A stretch of 64,000 nt of DNA, taken from assembly GCF_000024185.1 (NCBI RefSeq), contig NC_013790.1:1201501-1265500 (forward strand), written 5' to 3'. Numbering within the stretch: position 1 is the stretch's first letter; the number at the start of each line of letters is the position of its first letter. Position numbers and translations under genes: made by a program. The notes under the pieces are model-generated. The model was not told the DNA's origin. It saw only the letters and a list, made by a program, of their open reading frames with translations, and ran no database searches. Of this stretch, positions 49,001-56,474 are shown piece by piece. Source of the stretch: Methanobrevibacter ruminantium M1. GTDB taxonomy: Archaea > Methanobacteriota > Methanobacteria > Methanobacteriales > Methanobacteriaceae.

Positions 49001-50416
49001 CTTGAAAACGGCAAGGCTACTGTAGATGTTCCTGACTTGGCCGCTGGAAACTACATAGTTGATGTAAAATACTCCGGTGATGGCAATTACGATCCAGATA
49101 GCACTGAAGGAGCATTTGAAGTTGCAAAAGCAGTTCCTCACATTGAAATTCATGTATATGACATTTACTATGGCGATGTAGAAGTGCTCACTGTCACATG
49201 CGATGCTCCAGGCACTGTGGACATCACTGTAAATGGAGTCACTGTAACAGTACCTCTTGATGACGGATATGATAAGCGTGTATTCAGTTCAATTGTTAGA
49301 GCATACAGCGGCAAGGCAACTCTTGACCTTGTAAACTTGGCTGTTGGCACATACCCTGCTAAGGCAGTCTATAACGGAAATGAAAACTACACTTCCGTCA
49401 GCGACAATGACACTTTCCATGTATACAAGGAGAATACCACTACCAAGATATCTGTAGATGATATCAAGCTAGGTGAAGATGCAGTGATTGATATTGAAGT
49501 TACCCATGAAGACGGCTCTGAAAAGATCAATACTAACATAACTGTAACTGTCGATGGAAAAGATTATACTGTTGAGCTCATTGATGGAAAAGGCACTTTA
49601 ACCATTCCTGATTTGGATCTTGGAAAACATACTGTCAAAGCGGTATATCCTGGAAGCCACAACTACACAAACAGTTCAAACGCTACCAGCTTTAAAGTGA
49701 CAAAAGTTACTCCAAGCTTCGATATTTCAACTGAAAACATCCAAGTCGGAGATGATGAAACCGTTACTGTAACTCTTCCAGATGATGCAACAGGAACCGT
49801 AACCCTTACCATTGACGGCAAAGAATATACTGCTACAGTTGAAAACGGCAAAGCTACATTTGTTATTCCTGGCATTAAGGCAGGCGAACATAAGGTCAAT
49901 GTTGCATATAGCGGTGATGACAAGTACGCCCCTGCTAAAAGAAGCGACAGCTTTACAGTAAGCAAGGTTAAACCTGATATGGGCATGGACGCTCCTGAAA
50001 TCAAAGTAGGCCAAGACGGCGTTATAACCGTAACTGTTCCAGAAGATGCAACAGGTACAATAAGCATTACCGTAGATGGCAAGACTTACACTGCAAGCAT
50101 TAAGGATGGCAAAGCGGTATTCCATATCTCTGGATTAGGTCCAGGCACACATATTGTCAAAGCCTACTACTCTGGTGACGGCAAGTACTTGGCTGGCTCT
50201 GTTGATGGAACCATTGTTGTAGAGCCTAAGAACGGTACAAGCCCACAAGATAAGGGCAAAGCTCATGGTGGTATTGATTTAGAAAGCAAAAAGACCGGTA
50301 ATCCAATATTAGTATTGTTCATGGTATTGTTCAGCTTAATTTTAATACCTATAAAAAGAAGAAGAGATGATGATGAAGAAGAGGAAAATGAAGATCAAAT
50401 TAATCGTATAGATTAA
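42257..50416 (+). CDS. giant adhesin-like surface protein, C-terminal part
   Basis: 2719 codons in the same phase as the preceding frame (start-to-start 14814 bases, divisible by three), with 28 more Ig-like repeats by my count plus the end of the broken one. The C-terminus has a membrane anchor (GNPILVLFMVLFSLILIPI), a basic stop-transfer RRR and a very acidic tail. The codon at 42230 is GGA in the internal paralogous repeat at about 44475, so one base change (GGA to TGA) explains the split. The GTG at 42257 has no convincing ribosome binding site and no signal peptide follows, so this part alone would not be exported. Read through, the whole protein would be 7657 residues. Confidence 0.8.
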   Translation: MEGLAVGEYNVTVEYSNDPNYNNSNASTLFHVDKANIPDVPNTEGLVVIPTNITYLEDESITVTLDVPNATGKVTININGTDIETKEIGGGTVTFTVSGLAVGEYNVTAKYTDDPNYNDVNASALFNVSPAASNVTVVPTNITYLENETITISVNVTNATGTLVVKINGTEVNTTTFTGEDKPTIVVTVPDLAVGEYNVTVEYIDDPNYNNSDASALFHVDKANIPDVNPDTGIVVVPTNITYNDDETITVTVNVSNATGKVTIKINDTDIVLSKNITEDGSQTVTFNVPGLVVGDYNVTAEYTDDANYNDVNASALFKVEPAASNVTVVPVNITYGENETITVSVDINNATGNVTIKINGTAVELTKNITEEGSQTVTFNVPGLAVGEYNVTAVYHDDVNYNESNASALFNVKKSAPVNLTVTATNVTYGENVTVTVTVPDDATGNVTITIGDYTDKKEITPGSNTVEFTVPNLEVNNYVVYANYSGDSNYESGIVNAPFHVDKANSTVIVEATNITYGEDETITVTVPNNNATGWVTVSVNGSEIGSKKIGTDGKATFTVKDLEAGEYEVTVTYDGDRNYNGNNNLTRFTVDKANITEDNITVVPTNITYLDNETIAVTIGVNNATGIVTIKINGTNIELSKNITEDGSQTVTFNVPGLVVGDYNVTAEYTADHNYNDVNASALFKVEPASSNVTVEAVNITYLDNETITVTVPITNASGTVVIKINGTQKDERTVSGDNPTYNITVGGLAVGEYNVTVEYSNDPNYNSSNASTLFHVDKANIPDVNPDTGIVVVPTNITYNDDETITVTVDVPNATGNVTIRINGTDVELTKNITEDGSQSVTFNVPGLVVGDYNVTVEYTDDANYNDVNASALFKVEPAASNVTVVPTNITYLDNETITISVNVTNATGTVVVKINGTEVNTTTFTGEDKPTIVVTVPDLAVGEYNVTVEYTDDPNYNNSDASALFHVDKANIPDVNPDTGIVVVPTNITYNEDETITVTVDVPNATGNVTIKINGTDVELTKNITEDGSQSVTFNVPGLVVGDYNVTVEYTDDANYNDVNASALFKVEPAASNVAVVPTNITYLDNETITVTVDVPNATGMVTIKINGTGVELTKNITEDGSQTVTFNVPGLTAGEYNVTAVYHDDVNYNESNASALFNVKKSAPVNLTVTATNVTYGDNVTVTATVPNDATGNVTITIGDYTEKKEITPGSNTVEFTVPDLEVNNYVVYANYSSDSNYESGIVNAPFHVDKAPSHVEVDGIDINYTDLETITVTVSDNNATGFVTITINGTDIELTKEVSAGQAVFDVKDLVVGEYNVTAVYHSDRNYLNSTASDTFKVDKSDVKNMTISPVNITYGENETITVRITDNNITGNITISVNGTEYGPVELDNGVAVFNVPGLIVGDYEVTASYSGDSNYNPASSTETFTVDKEKPNVHVVSENIDYGKNETITVIVDGFNVTGNVTIKINGTEIATKEINDKGRAVFVVPGLQAGEYEVVAIYNGDDNHESSEGSDTFTVATVTPNMDVETEDIDYGDNETITVTLPKDAKGSVNITITDENGTVVYEGEAQLEDGKATVDVPGITPGPYNVTVKYPGDRNYNPTNKTVRFNVDKVVPDVDVDTVNIDYGDNETVTVTVNPVDGGVTPTGSVNVTVRDSDGKVVYEGNVDLVAGKATLDVPDLGAGDYTVDVRYGGDSNYDDSTGGSSFNVAKVSPDMDVQTEDIDYGDNETVTVTLPKDATGTVNVTIKDNDGNVFYEGEAELKEGKVTVDVPGLPAGDYTVDVAYGGDDNYNPVNSSDSFSIDKVSPEVDVGTENIDYGDNETVTVTVNPVEGGSAPTGTVNLTVKDSDGKVVYECQADLVEGKATVDVPGLPAGDYTVEVAYGGDENYTATNSNGNFAVGKVNPDMEVDGEDIDYGDNETVTVTLPKDATGTVNVTVKDSDGNVVYEGEAKLDDGKATVDVPGLPAGDYTVEVAYGGDDNYNPVNSSDSFSIDKVAPEVDADTEDIDYGEDEPITVTIDPVEGGSTPTGTVNVTVKDKDGNVVYEDQVDLVDGKVTLDIPDLDAGDYTVDVAYSGDENYTARNSSGSFTVNKAKPELNVDSEDIDYGDDETITVSLPEDATGTVNITITDKDGKTKVFNDVPIENGKATISVPDLDAGDYNVTVDYPGDDNYLGSKATSSFKVVRSNSNITLETENITYGDEEPITVDVNPVEGGVTPTGTVNITITDKDGNTKVFNDVPLENGKATVDVPDLAAGNYIVDVKYSGDGNYDPDSTEGAFEVAKAVPHIEIHVYDIYYGDVEVLTVTCDAPGTVDITVNGVTVTVPLDDGYDKRVFSSIVRAYSGKATLDLVNLAVGTYPAKAVYNGNENYTSVSDNDTFHVYKENTTTKISVDDIKLGEDAVIDIEVTHEDGSEKINTNITVTVDGKDYTVELIDGKGTLTIPDLDLGKHTVKAVYPGSHNYTNSSNATSFKVTKVTPSFDISTENIQVGDDETVTVTLPDDATGTVTLTIDGKEYTATVENGKATFVIPGIKAGEHKVNVAYSGDDKYAPAKRSDSFTVSKVKPDMGMDAPEIKVGQDGVITVTVPEDATGTISITVDGKTYTASIKDGKAVFHISGLGPGTHIVKAYYSGDGKYLAGSVDGTIVVEPKNGTSPQDKGKAHGGIDLESKKTGNPILVLFMVLFSLILIPIKRRRDDDEEEENEDQINRID
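47430..48300 (+). repeat. two-domain unit repeated in the adhesin C-terminal region
   Basis: The segment containing VDVPGLPAGDYTV and YGGDDNYNPVNSSDSFSIDK occurs at about 47580 and again 573 bases (191 codons) later, nearly identical. Confidence 0.8.
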
Positions 50417-51137
50417 TTTATCTTTCTATCTTTTTTATTCATTTTTTATTCATTTTTTATTCATTTTTTATTCATTTTTTTATTTTTTCAGTTTTTCATT
50501 TATTTTTTCTTTTTCTTTTCTAAATTCATTTAAAATTTTTATTTTTTATCTTCTATTTTTTTATTATCTATTTTTTTCATAATTTTTTATCATCTTATTT
50601 TTTATCATAATTTTTAGTCTTAAAGTCCATATTTTTCATTAAGATTTTTTCAAGAAAGTTTTATTTTCATAATTTTTATCATCTTATTTTTTCAAAATTT
50701 TTATTTTCATATTTTTAATTTTTAAGATCAATCAAATTTTTTTTATTCTATCATAATTTTTTACTCAAAAAGTCCATATTTTTCATCCAGATTTTTTCAA
50801 GAAATTTTACTATGAAAATAATCAAAATAAGGTTTAATTATTTTATGGTTATTTTAATTCTTTTAATTTTAATTAACTATTTCTATAATTAAATTAATAG
50901 CACTATAAAAAATATTTCATTGCTTTTTAGATAGTAAACATCAATTTATTAATATTTCTAATTTTATTCAATTTTTAAAATTTTCTTTTATAGGATTATT
51001 GGTTTTATATTTTGAAAAGTTATCAGATTAGTCAAGTTTTTTTAAAATTTTATAAAAAGTTTATTTAATAAAAGAAATATAAAATAATTTAATTAAGATT
51101 TGAAAATCTTTATTTAAAGATGATTGTGGTGTTTAAG
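50417..51137. other. intergenic region after the adhesin gene
   Basis: Begins with a 12-bp tandem repeat TTCATTTTTTAT (50436-50478). A 36-base direct repeat starting AAAGTCCATATTTTTCAT occurs at 50622-50657 and 50769-50804. No gene. The T-runs on the plus strand would serve termination. Confidence 0.55.
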
Positions 51138-52163
51138 ATGTCAAGTTTAATTTCAATTCCTACTTTGCCTTTAATTGTTATCGCATTGATATGTGGGATT
51201 CTTTCATTTATAAGTACTCGTTTGGTTATGCCTTGGCTTATTGGTAAGCTTGAGCAGGCGGAAATTATTGGAAAGGACATTCATAAGTCCTCCCGTCCCA
51301 TTGTAGCTGAAATGGGTGGTATTGGTATAATATTCGGATTCATCATAGGGATCTTTGCCGGAATAATTCTCTTTCCAGTATTGACCTTCCAGCTTGTGGT
51401 TGTCCTTCTGGTTGTTCTTCTTGTTGGAATCATCGGCATGGTTGATGACCTTATTGTATTGTCCTCAAAGGAGAAGCTATTCCTTCTCTTTTTGGCAGGC
51501 ATACCATTATGGTGGGTTGCCCCTCCTAATGTAGGCCTTCTATATATGATCATGATTCCGATAGCAGTATCAATCACCTCAAACCTTACCAACATGCTTG
51601 CAGGATTGAATGGAATAGAATCAGGCCTTGGGGTTATTTCAATGACCTCACTTACAATAAGCTGTATCATTCTTGGAAAGTATGACGTTGCGATTATAAG
51701 CATGACAATGCTTGGAACCCTTCTTGCATTCCTTTATTATAACAAGTATCCGGCCAAGGTTTTTCCAGGGGATACCGGTACCCTTATCATTGGGGCGACA
51801 ATCGCTGCAATTGCGTTTATTGGAAGGGTAAAGCTCATAGCATTCATTGTCCTTCTACCGAACATTATAGATGCAGCGTTAAAGTTCTACAGTGCTGGAG
51901 TTATGGAAAGGCAGCAGCACAATCCGACTCAGCTTAATGAGGACGGCAAGCTTGTAAGGCCGGAGCAGGGATTCAAATCCCTTATCAGGCTTGTATTGAG
52001 AAAGCCGGTGGATGAAAAGACTGCTGTGATGATGATATGGGGAATAGGCATTATTTTTGGTATTCTTGGTATAATTGTTGCACTGCTGATGCCTGGGGTA
52101 ACTCATGATCAGACATTTGCACAGTTTATACACTTGAAAGATTATTTCTATTATTTGGGCTAA
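51138..52163 (+). CDS. GlcNAc-1-phosphate transferase family membrane protein (MraY/AglH-like)
   Basis: 341-residue integral membrane protein with about ten hydrophobic segments, of the family that transfers a sugar-1-phosphate to a polyprenyl phosphate. Motifs: HKSSRPIVAEMGGIGIIFGF, GMVDDLIVLSSKEKL (Asp-Asp), TNMLAGLNGIESG, FPGDTGTLIIGA, and the cytoplasmic ERQQHNPTQLN loop near the C-terminus. Likely acts in N-glycan or pseudomurein precursor synthesis. The in-frame ATG at 51120 precedes a GGTG ribosome binding site, so ATG 51138 is the start. It lies directly after the adhesin gene, whose Ig-like repeats contain many potential N-glycosylation sites (NxT/NxS). Confidence 0.88.
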   Translation: MSSLISIPTLPLIVIALICGILSFISTRLVMPWLIGKLEQAEIIGKDIHKSSRPIVAEMGGIGIIFGFIIGIFAGIILFPVLTFQLVVVLLVVLLVGIIGMVDDLIVLSSKEKLFLLFLAGIPLWWVAPPNVGLLYMIMIPIAVSITSNLTNMLAGLNGIESGLGVISMTSLTISCIILGKYDVAIISMTMLGTLLAFLYYNKYPAKVFPGDTGTLIIGATIAAIAFIGRVKLIAFIVLLPNIIDAALKFYSAGVMERQQHNPTQLNEDGKLVRPEQGFKSLIRLVLRKPVDEKTAVMMIWGIGIIFGILGIIVALLMPGVTHDQTFAQFIHLKDYFYYLG

Positions 52164-52540
52164 ATTTGCCTATTTTCTTTAAATTCATTTTTTATAATAT
52201 TTTTTAGTTTTTTAATCTGTTTTTAATTTTTTACTTTTTTCCAGTTTTTTGTTCTATTTTTCTTGTTTTTTGTTTTCACTGTTTCGAACGTTTTATATAT
52301 AGTTTTATATAGTTTACAAAAACGCTTCTGGTTTACTATTTATAACTATATTAAACCTATAGTTCTTTATTTTAAAAAATAATAAGTTTAAATAAAGAAA
52401 TATATATATATATAAGATAAAATACAAACTATTTTATGTAAATATTTTATAAATAAATAAATTTTTAAGAAGCAGTGTCTCATAAATGACATTTTCAGTT
52501 GATTTTTTTTAAGAAATTAATTAGTATAAGAGGTGATAAT
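52164..52540. other. intergenic region with TATA-like and palindromic sites
   Basis: T-runs after the transferase gene. TATA-like boxes at 52291-52302 and 52401-52414. An imperfect palindrome at 52330-52357 resembles one at 61017-61041. Confidence 0.45.
52330..52357. promoter_or_regulatory. imperfect palindrome, possible operator
   Basis: GGTTTA and TAAACC arms enclose CTATTTATAACTATAT. Shares TTTACTATTTATAA with the palindrome upstream of the Rpn gene at 61017. Confidence 0.3.
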
Positions 52541-52681
52541 ATGGCTAGACCAATTAGCCCAACTCCTACTTTGTATGGTGAAGATGCTAGGAGGTTTTTA
52601 AAGAAAATGAATGAACCTCCAACAGAAAAAGAAAAGAAATTTTGGAAAGAAGTAGAATCACAAAGGTTTGTTCCTTTTTAA
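52541..52681 (+). CDS. 46-residue small protein, possible antitoxin
   Basis: MARPISPTPTLYGEDARRFL begins a 46-residue protein with a helical, charged second half (NEPPTEKEKKFWKEVESQR). The start follows a clear AGAGGTGATAAT site. The P-x-P-TLYGEDARRF pattern is one I associate with small archaeal proteins encoded near GNAT or toxin genes. That recollection is not checked. Its stop (52679-52681) overlaps by four bases the stop of the GNAT gene on the opposite strand (52678-52680). An antitoxin role is inference from size and neighbour. Confidence 0.65.
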   Translation: MARPISPTPTLYGEDARRFLKKMNEPPTEKEKKFWKEVESQRFVPF

Positions 52682-53254
52682 ACAACTAAGTCAATATATA
52701 AGTAGAATGTTTGTTTAGGATTCTGCTTAATAATTTTTTCTAATTTTTCATTAATTTTTTTCTCATCTTTTTTTAAACAAGTAAATTGATTTTTTTCAAC
52801 ATAAAAATCATATGCTTTTGCATAAGCGTTTACAACTATGAATCTTACACCAACATAATTTTCAGATATTATTTTAATATTTTTTATAATATTTCTTAGT
52901 ATGTGAGTACCTAATCCTTTATTGGAATATTTTTCATCAATTGCAAATCTACCTATTTTTATTGCAGGAATTCTTTTTTTATTAGTGCTGTCTAATTTTC
53001 CTTGTATTATGGTTCTTACTCCTTCATCTTTAATATCTTTTATTCTTATTCCATCTGAGTAAACTTACAAAACCAATTATTTCGTCATCACATATAATCA
53101 ATTTTGTTAAATTTAGTTTCTGTTTTTGTTGTTTTAATGCGTCTTCCTTTAAAAATTCATTCAATTCTTCATCTTCACAATAAAAATTATTTAAATTGTG
53201 GCTTTCGTTTAAAGTTTCAAAATAATAATTATCTTTAATGTACTGACTATCCAT
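52678..53254 (-). pseudogene. GNAT-family acetyltransferase, frameshifted
   Basis: Two reading frames together give a complete GNAT protein of about 191 residues. Codons 1-66 (53254-53057) end in IIGFVSLL. The remaining 125 codons (53055-52681) start DGIRIKDIKDEG and contain the acetyl-CoA loop IGRFAIDEKYSNKGLGTHIL, then VGVRFIVVNAYAKAYDFYVEK and a C-terminus FYLYIDLVV. A single extra base (or two missing) near 53056 separates them; without correction the protein stops at 53030 after 74 residues. The start has GGTAAT upstream. Related proteins act as tRNA-acetylating toxins (TacT/AtaT type), usually beside a small antitoxin gene. A sequencing error cannot be excluded. Confidence 0.75.
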
Positions 53255-53311
53255 ATTACCATCTTCTAGAAATAAACTTTTTTAATTAAAATTCAATTCA
53301 TTATTATTTTT

Positions 53312-53818
53312 TCAAACCCATTCCACATTTGCAGTTGTAAAACTATAGCTGTCTGAAAAGGCAGGATTAAATAGTCTATTGCTTATATTTTCCGTCTTAA
53401 ATGAATTGGTGATTGCTCTTCTCATATTGTAATTTATACGATCTCCTGCAGACTCCTTCTCTTCCTTTGTTTTTATGATCTTTGATGAGGCATAGACCTT
53501 TAGCTGTATCCTCGTTTTATTGAAGTTGTCCTTTCCCTTAAAGGTCTGTGCAATCTTTATTATCTTAATGTTTTTCATATTGAATAGGCCTTCCTTTCTC
53601 TTGTCCTTTGAATAGTTGTCAAAGGTGTCCTTTGGATAGATTGCCAGTCCGTTTGAGGAAGCTCCTTCGAATGCTCCGTTTCTTGCTGCAGCCATGGCTA
53701 TGTTTACCTCATTTGCATCGCTTATGATGTTTGTAAGGGCTATGATGCTTATGAATGTAAAGCTTAAAAGAAGGAGCAGTTCGACTGTTATCTGTCCTTT
53801 ATTGTCTGTTTTTATCAT
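53312..53818 (-). CDS. pilin-like secreted protein with class III signal peptide
   Basis: 168 residues. The N-terminus has a basic leader (IKTDNKG) then QITVELLLLLSFTFISIIAL, the QxxxE-hydrophobic pattern of archaeal class III (type IV pilin-like) signal peptides that are cut just before Gln by EppA-type peptidase. The remaining ~130 residues form a hydrophilic exported domain ending SYSFTTANVEWV. It is codirectional with the similar gene at 53902 (83 bases apart), probably one operon, and could be a pilin subunit or pseudopilin. No assembly ATPase or membrane platform is in the window. Confidence 0.7.
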   Translation of the reverse strand: MIKTDNKGQITVELLLLLSFTFISIIALTNIISDANEVNIAMAAARNGAFEGASSNGLAIYPKDTFDNYSKDKRKEGLFNMKNIKIIKIAQTFKGKDNFNKTRIQLKVYASSKIIKTKEEKESAGDRINYNMRRAITNSFKTENISNRLFNPAFSDSYSFTTANVEWV

Positions 53819-53901
53819 TTTATCATCGATTTTTTTTAGTTTACTTTCTTTTCATTTCTAATTCTTCTTGCCTTTATTAATTGCAGTTTCCTATATTTGC
53901 C

Positions 53902-54366
53902 TTATCCTTCTACTTGCATGATTATTATAGAACTTTGATTATAGATGTGGCTCTCATTATTGTTTGTTAGGGTCTTTTTAATTATGTAGCTTCCTCCATT
54001 GTATAATTGCGCCTTGCTTAATGTTCGGTTCTTTGAATCAACTAGATTTATGGGCTGGATTTTAGCTTTTCCCTTCTTGTTGTTGAATTCCAATATTATT
54101 TCATTGCTGCTTACAAGTATTGTATAATAGTTTCCGTCAACAGATTGGGGAAGTTTTATTTTCTTTGAAAATCCTTCATTATTGCTATTTACTTGATCTA
54201 TGCTAGTTGATATCGAATTAAGTAAAAATCGGCCTTGGGAGTTTTCATCCATATCATTTGCAGAATCTATGCTATGCTCTAGGATAGGAAAGTTCACTAT
54301 CAGAATCATGACTATGATGATTGTGCAAAATAAAAGTTCTATGTTGATTAATCCTTTTGAATCCAT
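53902..54366 (-). CDS. pilin-like secreted protein (atypical class III signal)
   Basis: 154 residues. MDSKGLINIELLFCTIIIVM has the leader-Gly and the conserved Glu five residues after the predicted cut, followed by a hydrophobic helix, but Leu replaces the usual Gln at +1. The rest is hydrophilic with many Asn and Ser and ends HIYNQSSIIIMQVEG. Upstream partner of the pilin-like gene at 53312. A minor pilin or structural partner is likely. Whether the altered +1 residue is still processed is unknown. Confidence 0.65.
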   Translation of the reverse strand: MDSKGLINIELLFCTIIIVMILIVNFPILEHSIDSANDMDENSQGRFLLNSISTSIDQVNSNNEGFSKKIKLPQSVDGNYYTILVSSNEIILEFNNKKGKAKIQPINLVDSKNRTLSKAQLYNGGSYIIKKTLTNNNESHIYNQSSIIIMQVEG

Positions 54367-54812
54367 GTAATTTTATTTTATTGTTCTATTATTTAAATAT
54401 TTGCTAATATTTTGGGTAAATATTGATTTAATAGTGTTAAATTGACTTGATAGTAGTAAATTGTTTTGATTTCGTAATAATATTGACTTTAAAGTGTTAA
54501 ATTGACTTGATAGTAGTAAATTGTTTTGATTTCGTAACAATATTGTTTTAGTTTCGTAACAATTTTTACTTGAATGTGTTTATCCGTTTTCTTTTGTGGA
54601 AGTCCAGAAAAAAGGCTTAAAATTGACTTTTAATAAATCAGATTTATCATAAATTTGCTCATTATTTGATTTTTAATTAATCAGAGTTATCATAAAAAGA
54701 TTATTTAAATAGAATGAATAAAATATTTAATAATAAATATCAAATATTTTTAAAAAAAACTATATTCTATCATTAAACTTATTGTCTTTTAACAGAATCG
54801 GGAGAGAAAAGC
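54367..54812. other. divergent region between pilin-like genes and priL
   Basis: Contains the 60-bp repeat at 54421-54565. The rest is AT-rich and must hold promoters for both directions; ATTTAAATAG (about 54703) and AAAATATTTAATAA (about 54720) are weak TATA candidates for priL. Confidence 0.4.
54421..54565. repeat. 60-bp tandem repeat, member of a dispersed element
   Basis: Copies at 54421-54480 and 54481-54540 plus a partial third to 54565, each containing AAATTGTTTTGATTTCGTAA. Part of it (54454-54511) matches 60776-60833 on the minus strand at 48 of 58 positions by my alignment. Confidence 0.9.
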
Positions 54813-56156
54813 ATGGTGATTGTTTCTTATTTAAATCCACTGTCTTCAGAGGGCCAAAACATAGTCAGAGGACTCTCTAGTCTTGACGACATATTCGCCC
54901 CTAATGATGACCTTATTGACATAGTCATTCATAGCCCTCGTCAGACCATTTCAAATCAGGAATATGTGCCAGAGACTCTTGCCGACTTGGCCATCAACAG
55001 AATCAAATGGTATATCGACAAAAAGAACAATAAGGATTTCAATCCAAGCAATTACGCCTATTTTTTTAATGAAGAGATTGCTGAATATGACACTATCGCA
55101 TTCCACATACTTGCCCAGGCTGTTGCAAGCCAATTTAGGGCGGGGTCTCGTGAGATAAAGCTTTTTGTCGAATCCTATGGACTTCTTGTTGAGGACAGAT
55201 TGATAAGATTACTTGAAACAGAAAAAAGAGAGCTTGTTGAAGAGATATTAGGGGACTTTCTTGTTCAGGACGGCATAGAATGGGCCTTCCTGAAGGACTT
55301 AGTTGCAAGCAAAAGAATCTCCCTTACAGACCTTGTATTGGATAATGGTAAGATAGTCCTTGACAGGGAAGAGTTTGTCTATACATTCGGCGATGAGTTC
55401 ACTGACCGCTCTCCAGAGAGAATCTATGACATCCTAATTGGAGACGGCCTTAAGGAAATGATCGTATCCAAGCTTCTCATTCAAAAGTCAGAGGAATATG
55501 TTGCACATATTCAGGATATGCTTAGAACAATTGAGCCACACCCTGCCATTGTAAGGCTTGGTGAGATGCTTGGCGAGACAATTACAGAGCTTATGACAAA
55601 GTACAGCAGCTTCTATGCAGCTGGAGGAGCCTATGGTAATATGGAAATAGGCAAGCTAGTGAGGGAAGCATTCCCTCCATGCATTGCAAACACCGTCGAA
55701 GGGGTCTCTTCAGGGGGAAGAAACGATGCTATAGTCCTTCTTCTTACTTCATTTGTTTCATATGCAAGGCTTTATCCTGGAATATTCGGTGCAGATGCCA
55801 GCGTAAAGGTTTCAGACATTGACTCAAACCTTAACATCACAATGAATGAGATACTTCCTTTGATATATGAGGCAGCGGATAACTGTACTCCTCCCTTGTT
55901 TGAGGACCAGCCACAGGAGAAGATAAACATTACTTCAAAATTAGGCTTTGGGATGCATGAGACTCCAGAGCTGGAGCATGAAGGTGAGACAAAGTGGTAC
56001 ACTCCTATGAGCTGTGAAAAGATTAAGATGCATCTTCCTCAGCTGTGCAAGGAGAATAAGGATTGCGCTAAGATAAACAATCCATTAAGCTATTATTCTA
56101 GGATGAGGTGGATTCTAAGCAAGAAAGGTGGAGAATCTAAATCTGAGGAAGAATAG
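54813..56156 (+). CDS. priL: DNA primase large subunit
   Basis: 447-residue regulatory subunit of the archaeal/eukaryal-type replicative primase, partner of PriS at 62142. The N-terminal helical domain contains SYLNPLSSEGQNIV and DLIDIVIHSP. The C-terminal Fe-S domain has its four cysteines in FPPCIAN, MSCEKIKMHLPQLC and KDC; SYYSRMRW closes it. A GGGAGAGAAAAGC site precedes the ATG. The gene lies 6 kb from priS with accessory genes between. Confidence 0.93.
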   Translation: MVIVSYLNPLSSEGQNIVRGLSSLDDIFAPNDDLIDIVIHSPRQTISNQEYVPETLADLAINRIKWYIDKKNNKDFNPSNYAYFFNEEIAEYDTIAFHILAQAVASQFRAGSREIKLFVESYGLLVEDRLIRLLETEKRELVEEILGDFLVQDGIEWAFLKDLVASKRISLTDLVLDNGKIVLDREEFVYTFGDEFTDRSPERIYDILIGDGLKEMIVSKLLIQKSEEYVAHIQDMLRTIEPHPAIVRLGEMLGETITELMTKYSSFYAAGGAYGNMEIGKLVREAFPPCIANTVEGVSSGGRNDAIVLLLTSFVSYARLYPGIFGADASVKVSDIDSNLNITMNEILPLIYEAADNCTPPLFEDQPQEKINITSKLGFGMHETPELEHEGETKWYTPMSCEKIKMHLPQLCKENKDCAKINNPLSYYSRMRWILSKKGGESKSEEE

Positions 56157-56474
56157 TTGATTATGGTTTTTTTATAGGAATAATCTTTCCTAATTTCACT
56201 GGTTTTCTTCTTCTTTTTTTGTACTGCTTTTTTTTTCAGTTTTAAATTTTATTTTATTTAACTTTCAATTTTTCACAATTTTTCTATCATTTTAATTTAG
56301 TAAGTTTTATATAGTTATTATTAAATAGATATGCATATAAAAAAAATCTAAATTTGCTTTTATTTTAATTAAATTAATTCTTTTTTAAAAAAATCATTTT
56401 TAGATTTTAATAACTTAAAACAATTGAATATGATGCTTGTTTTATTATTTTTTTCTTAATCTTGAGGTGAATTG
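56157..56474. other. intergenic region
   Basis: T-runs after priL and AT-rich promoter DNA for the following gene. No other feature. Confidence 0.4.

Noticed and set aside
54501-54765. Overlapping open frames on both strands within proS and primase genes
   Set aside because: Shadow frames of well-supported conserved genes (here inside priL upstream and, likewise, 14501-14765 inside proS).
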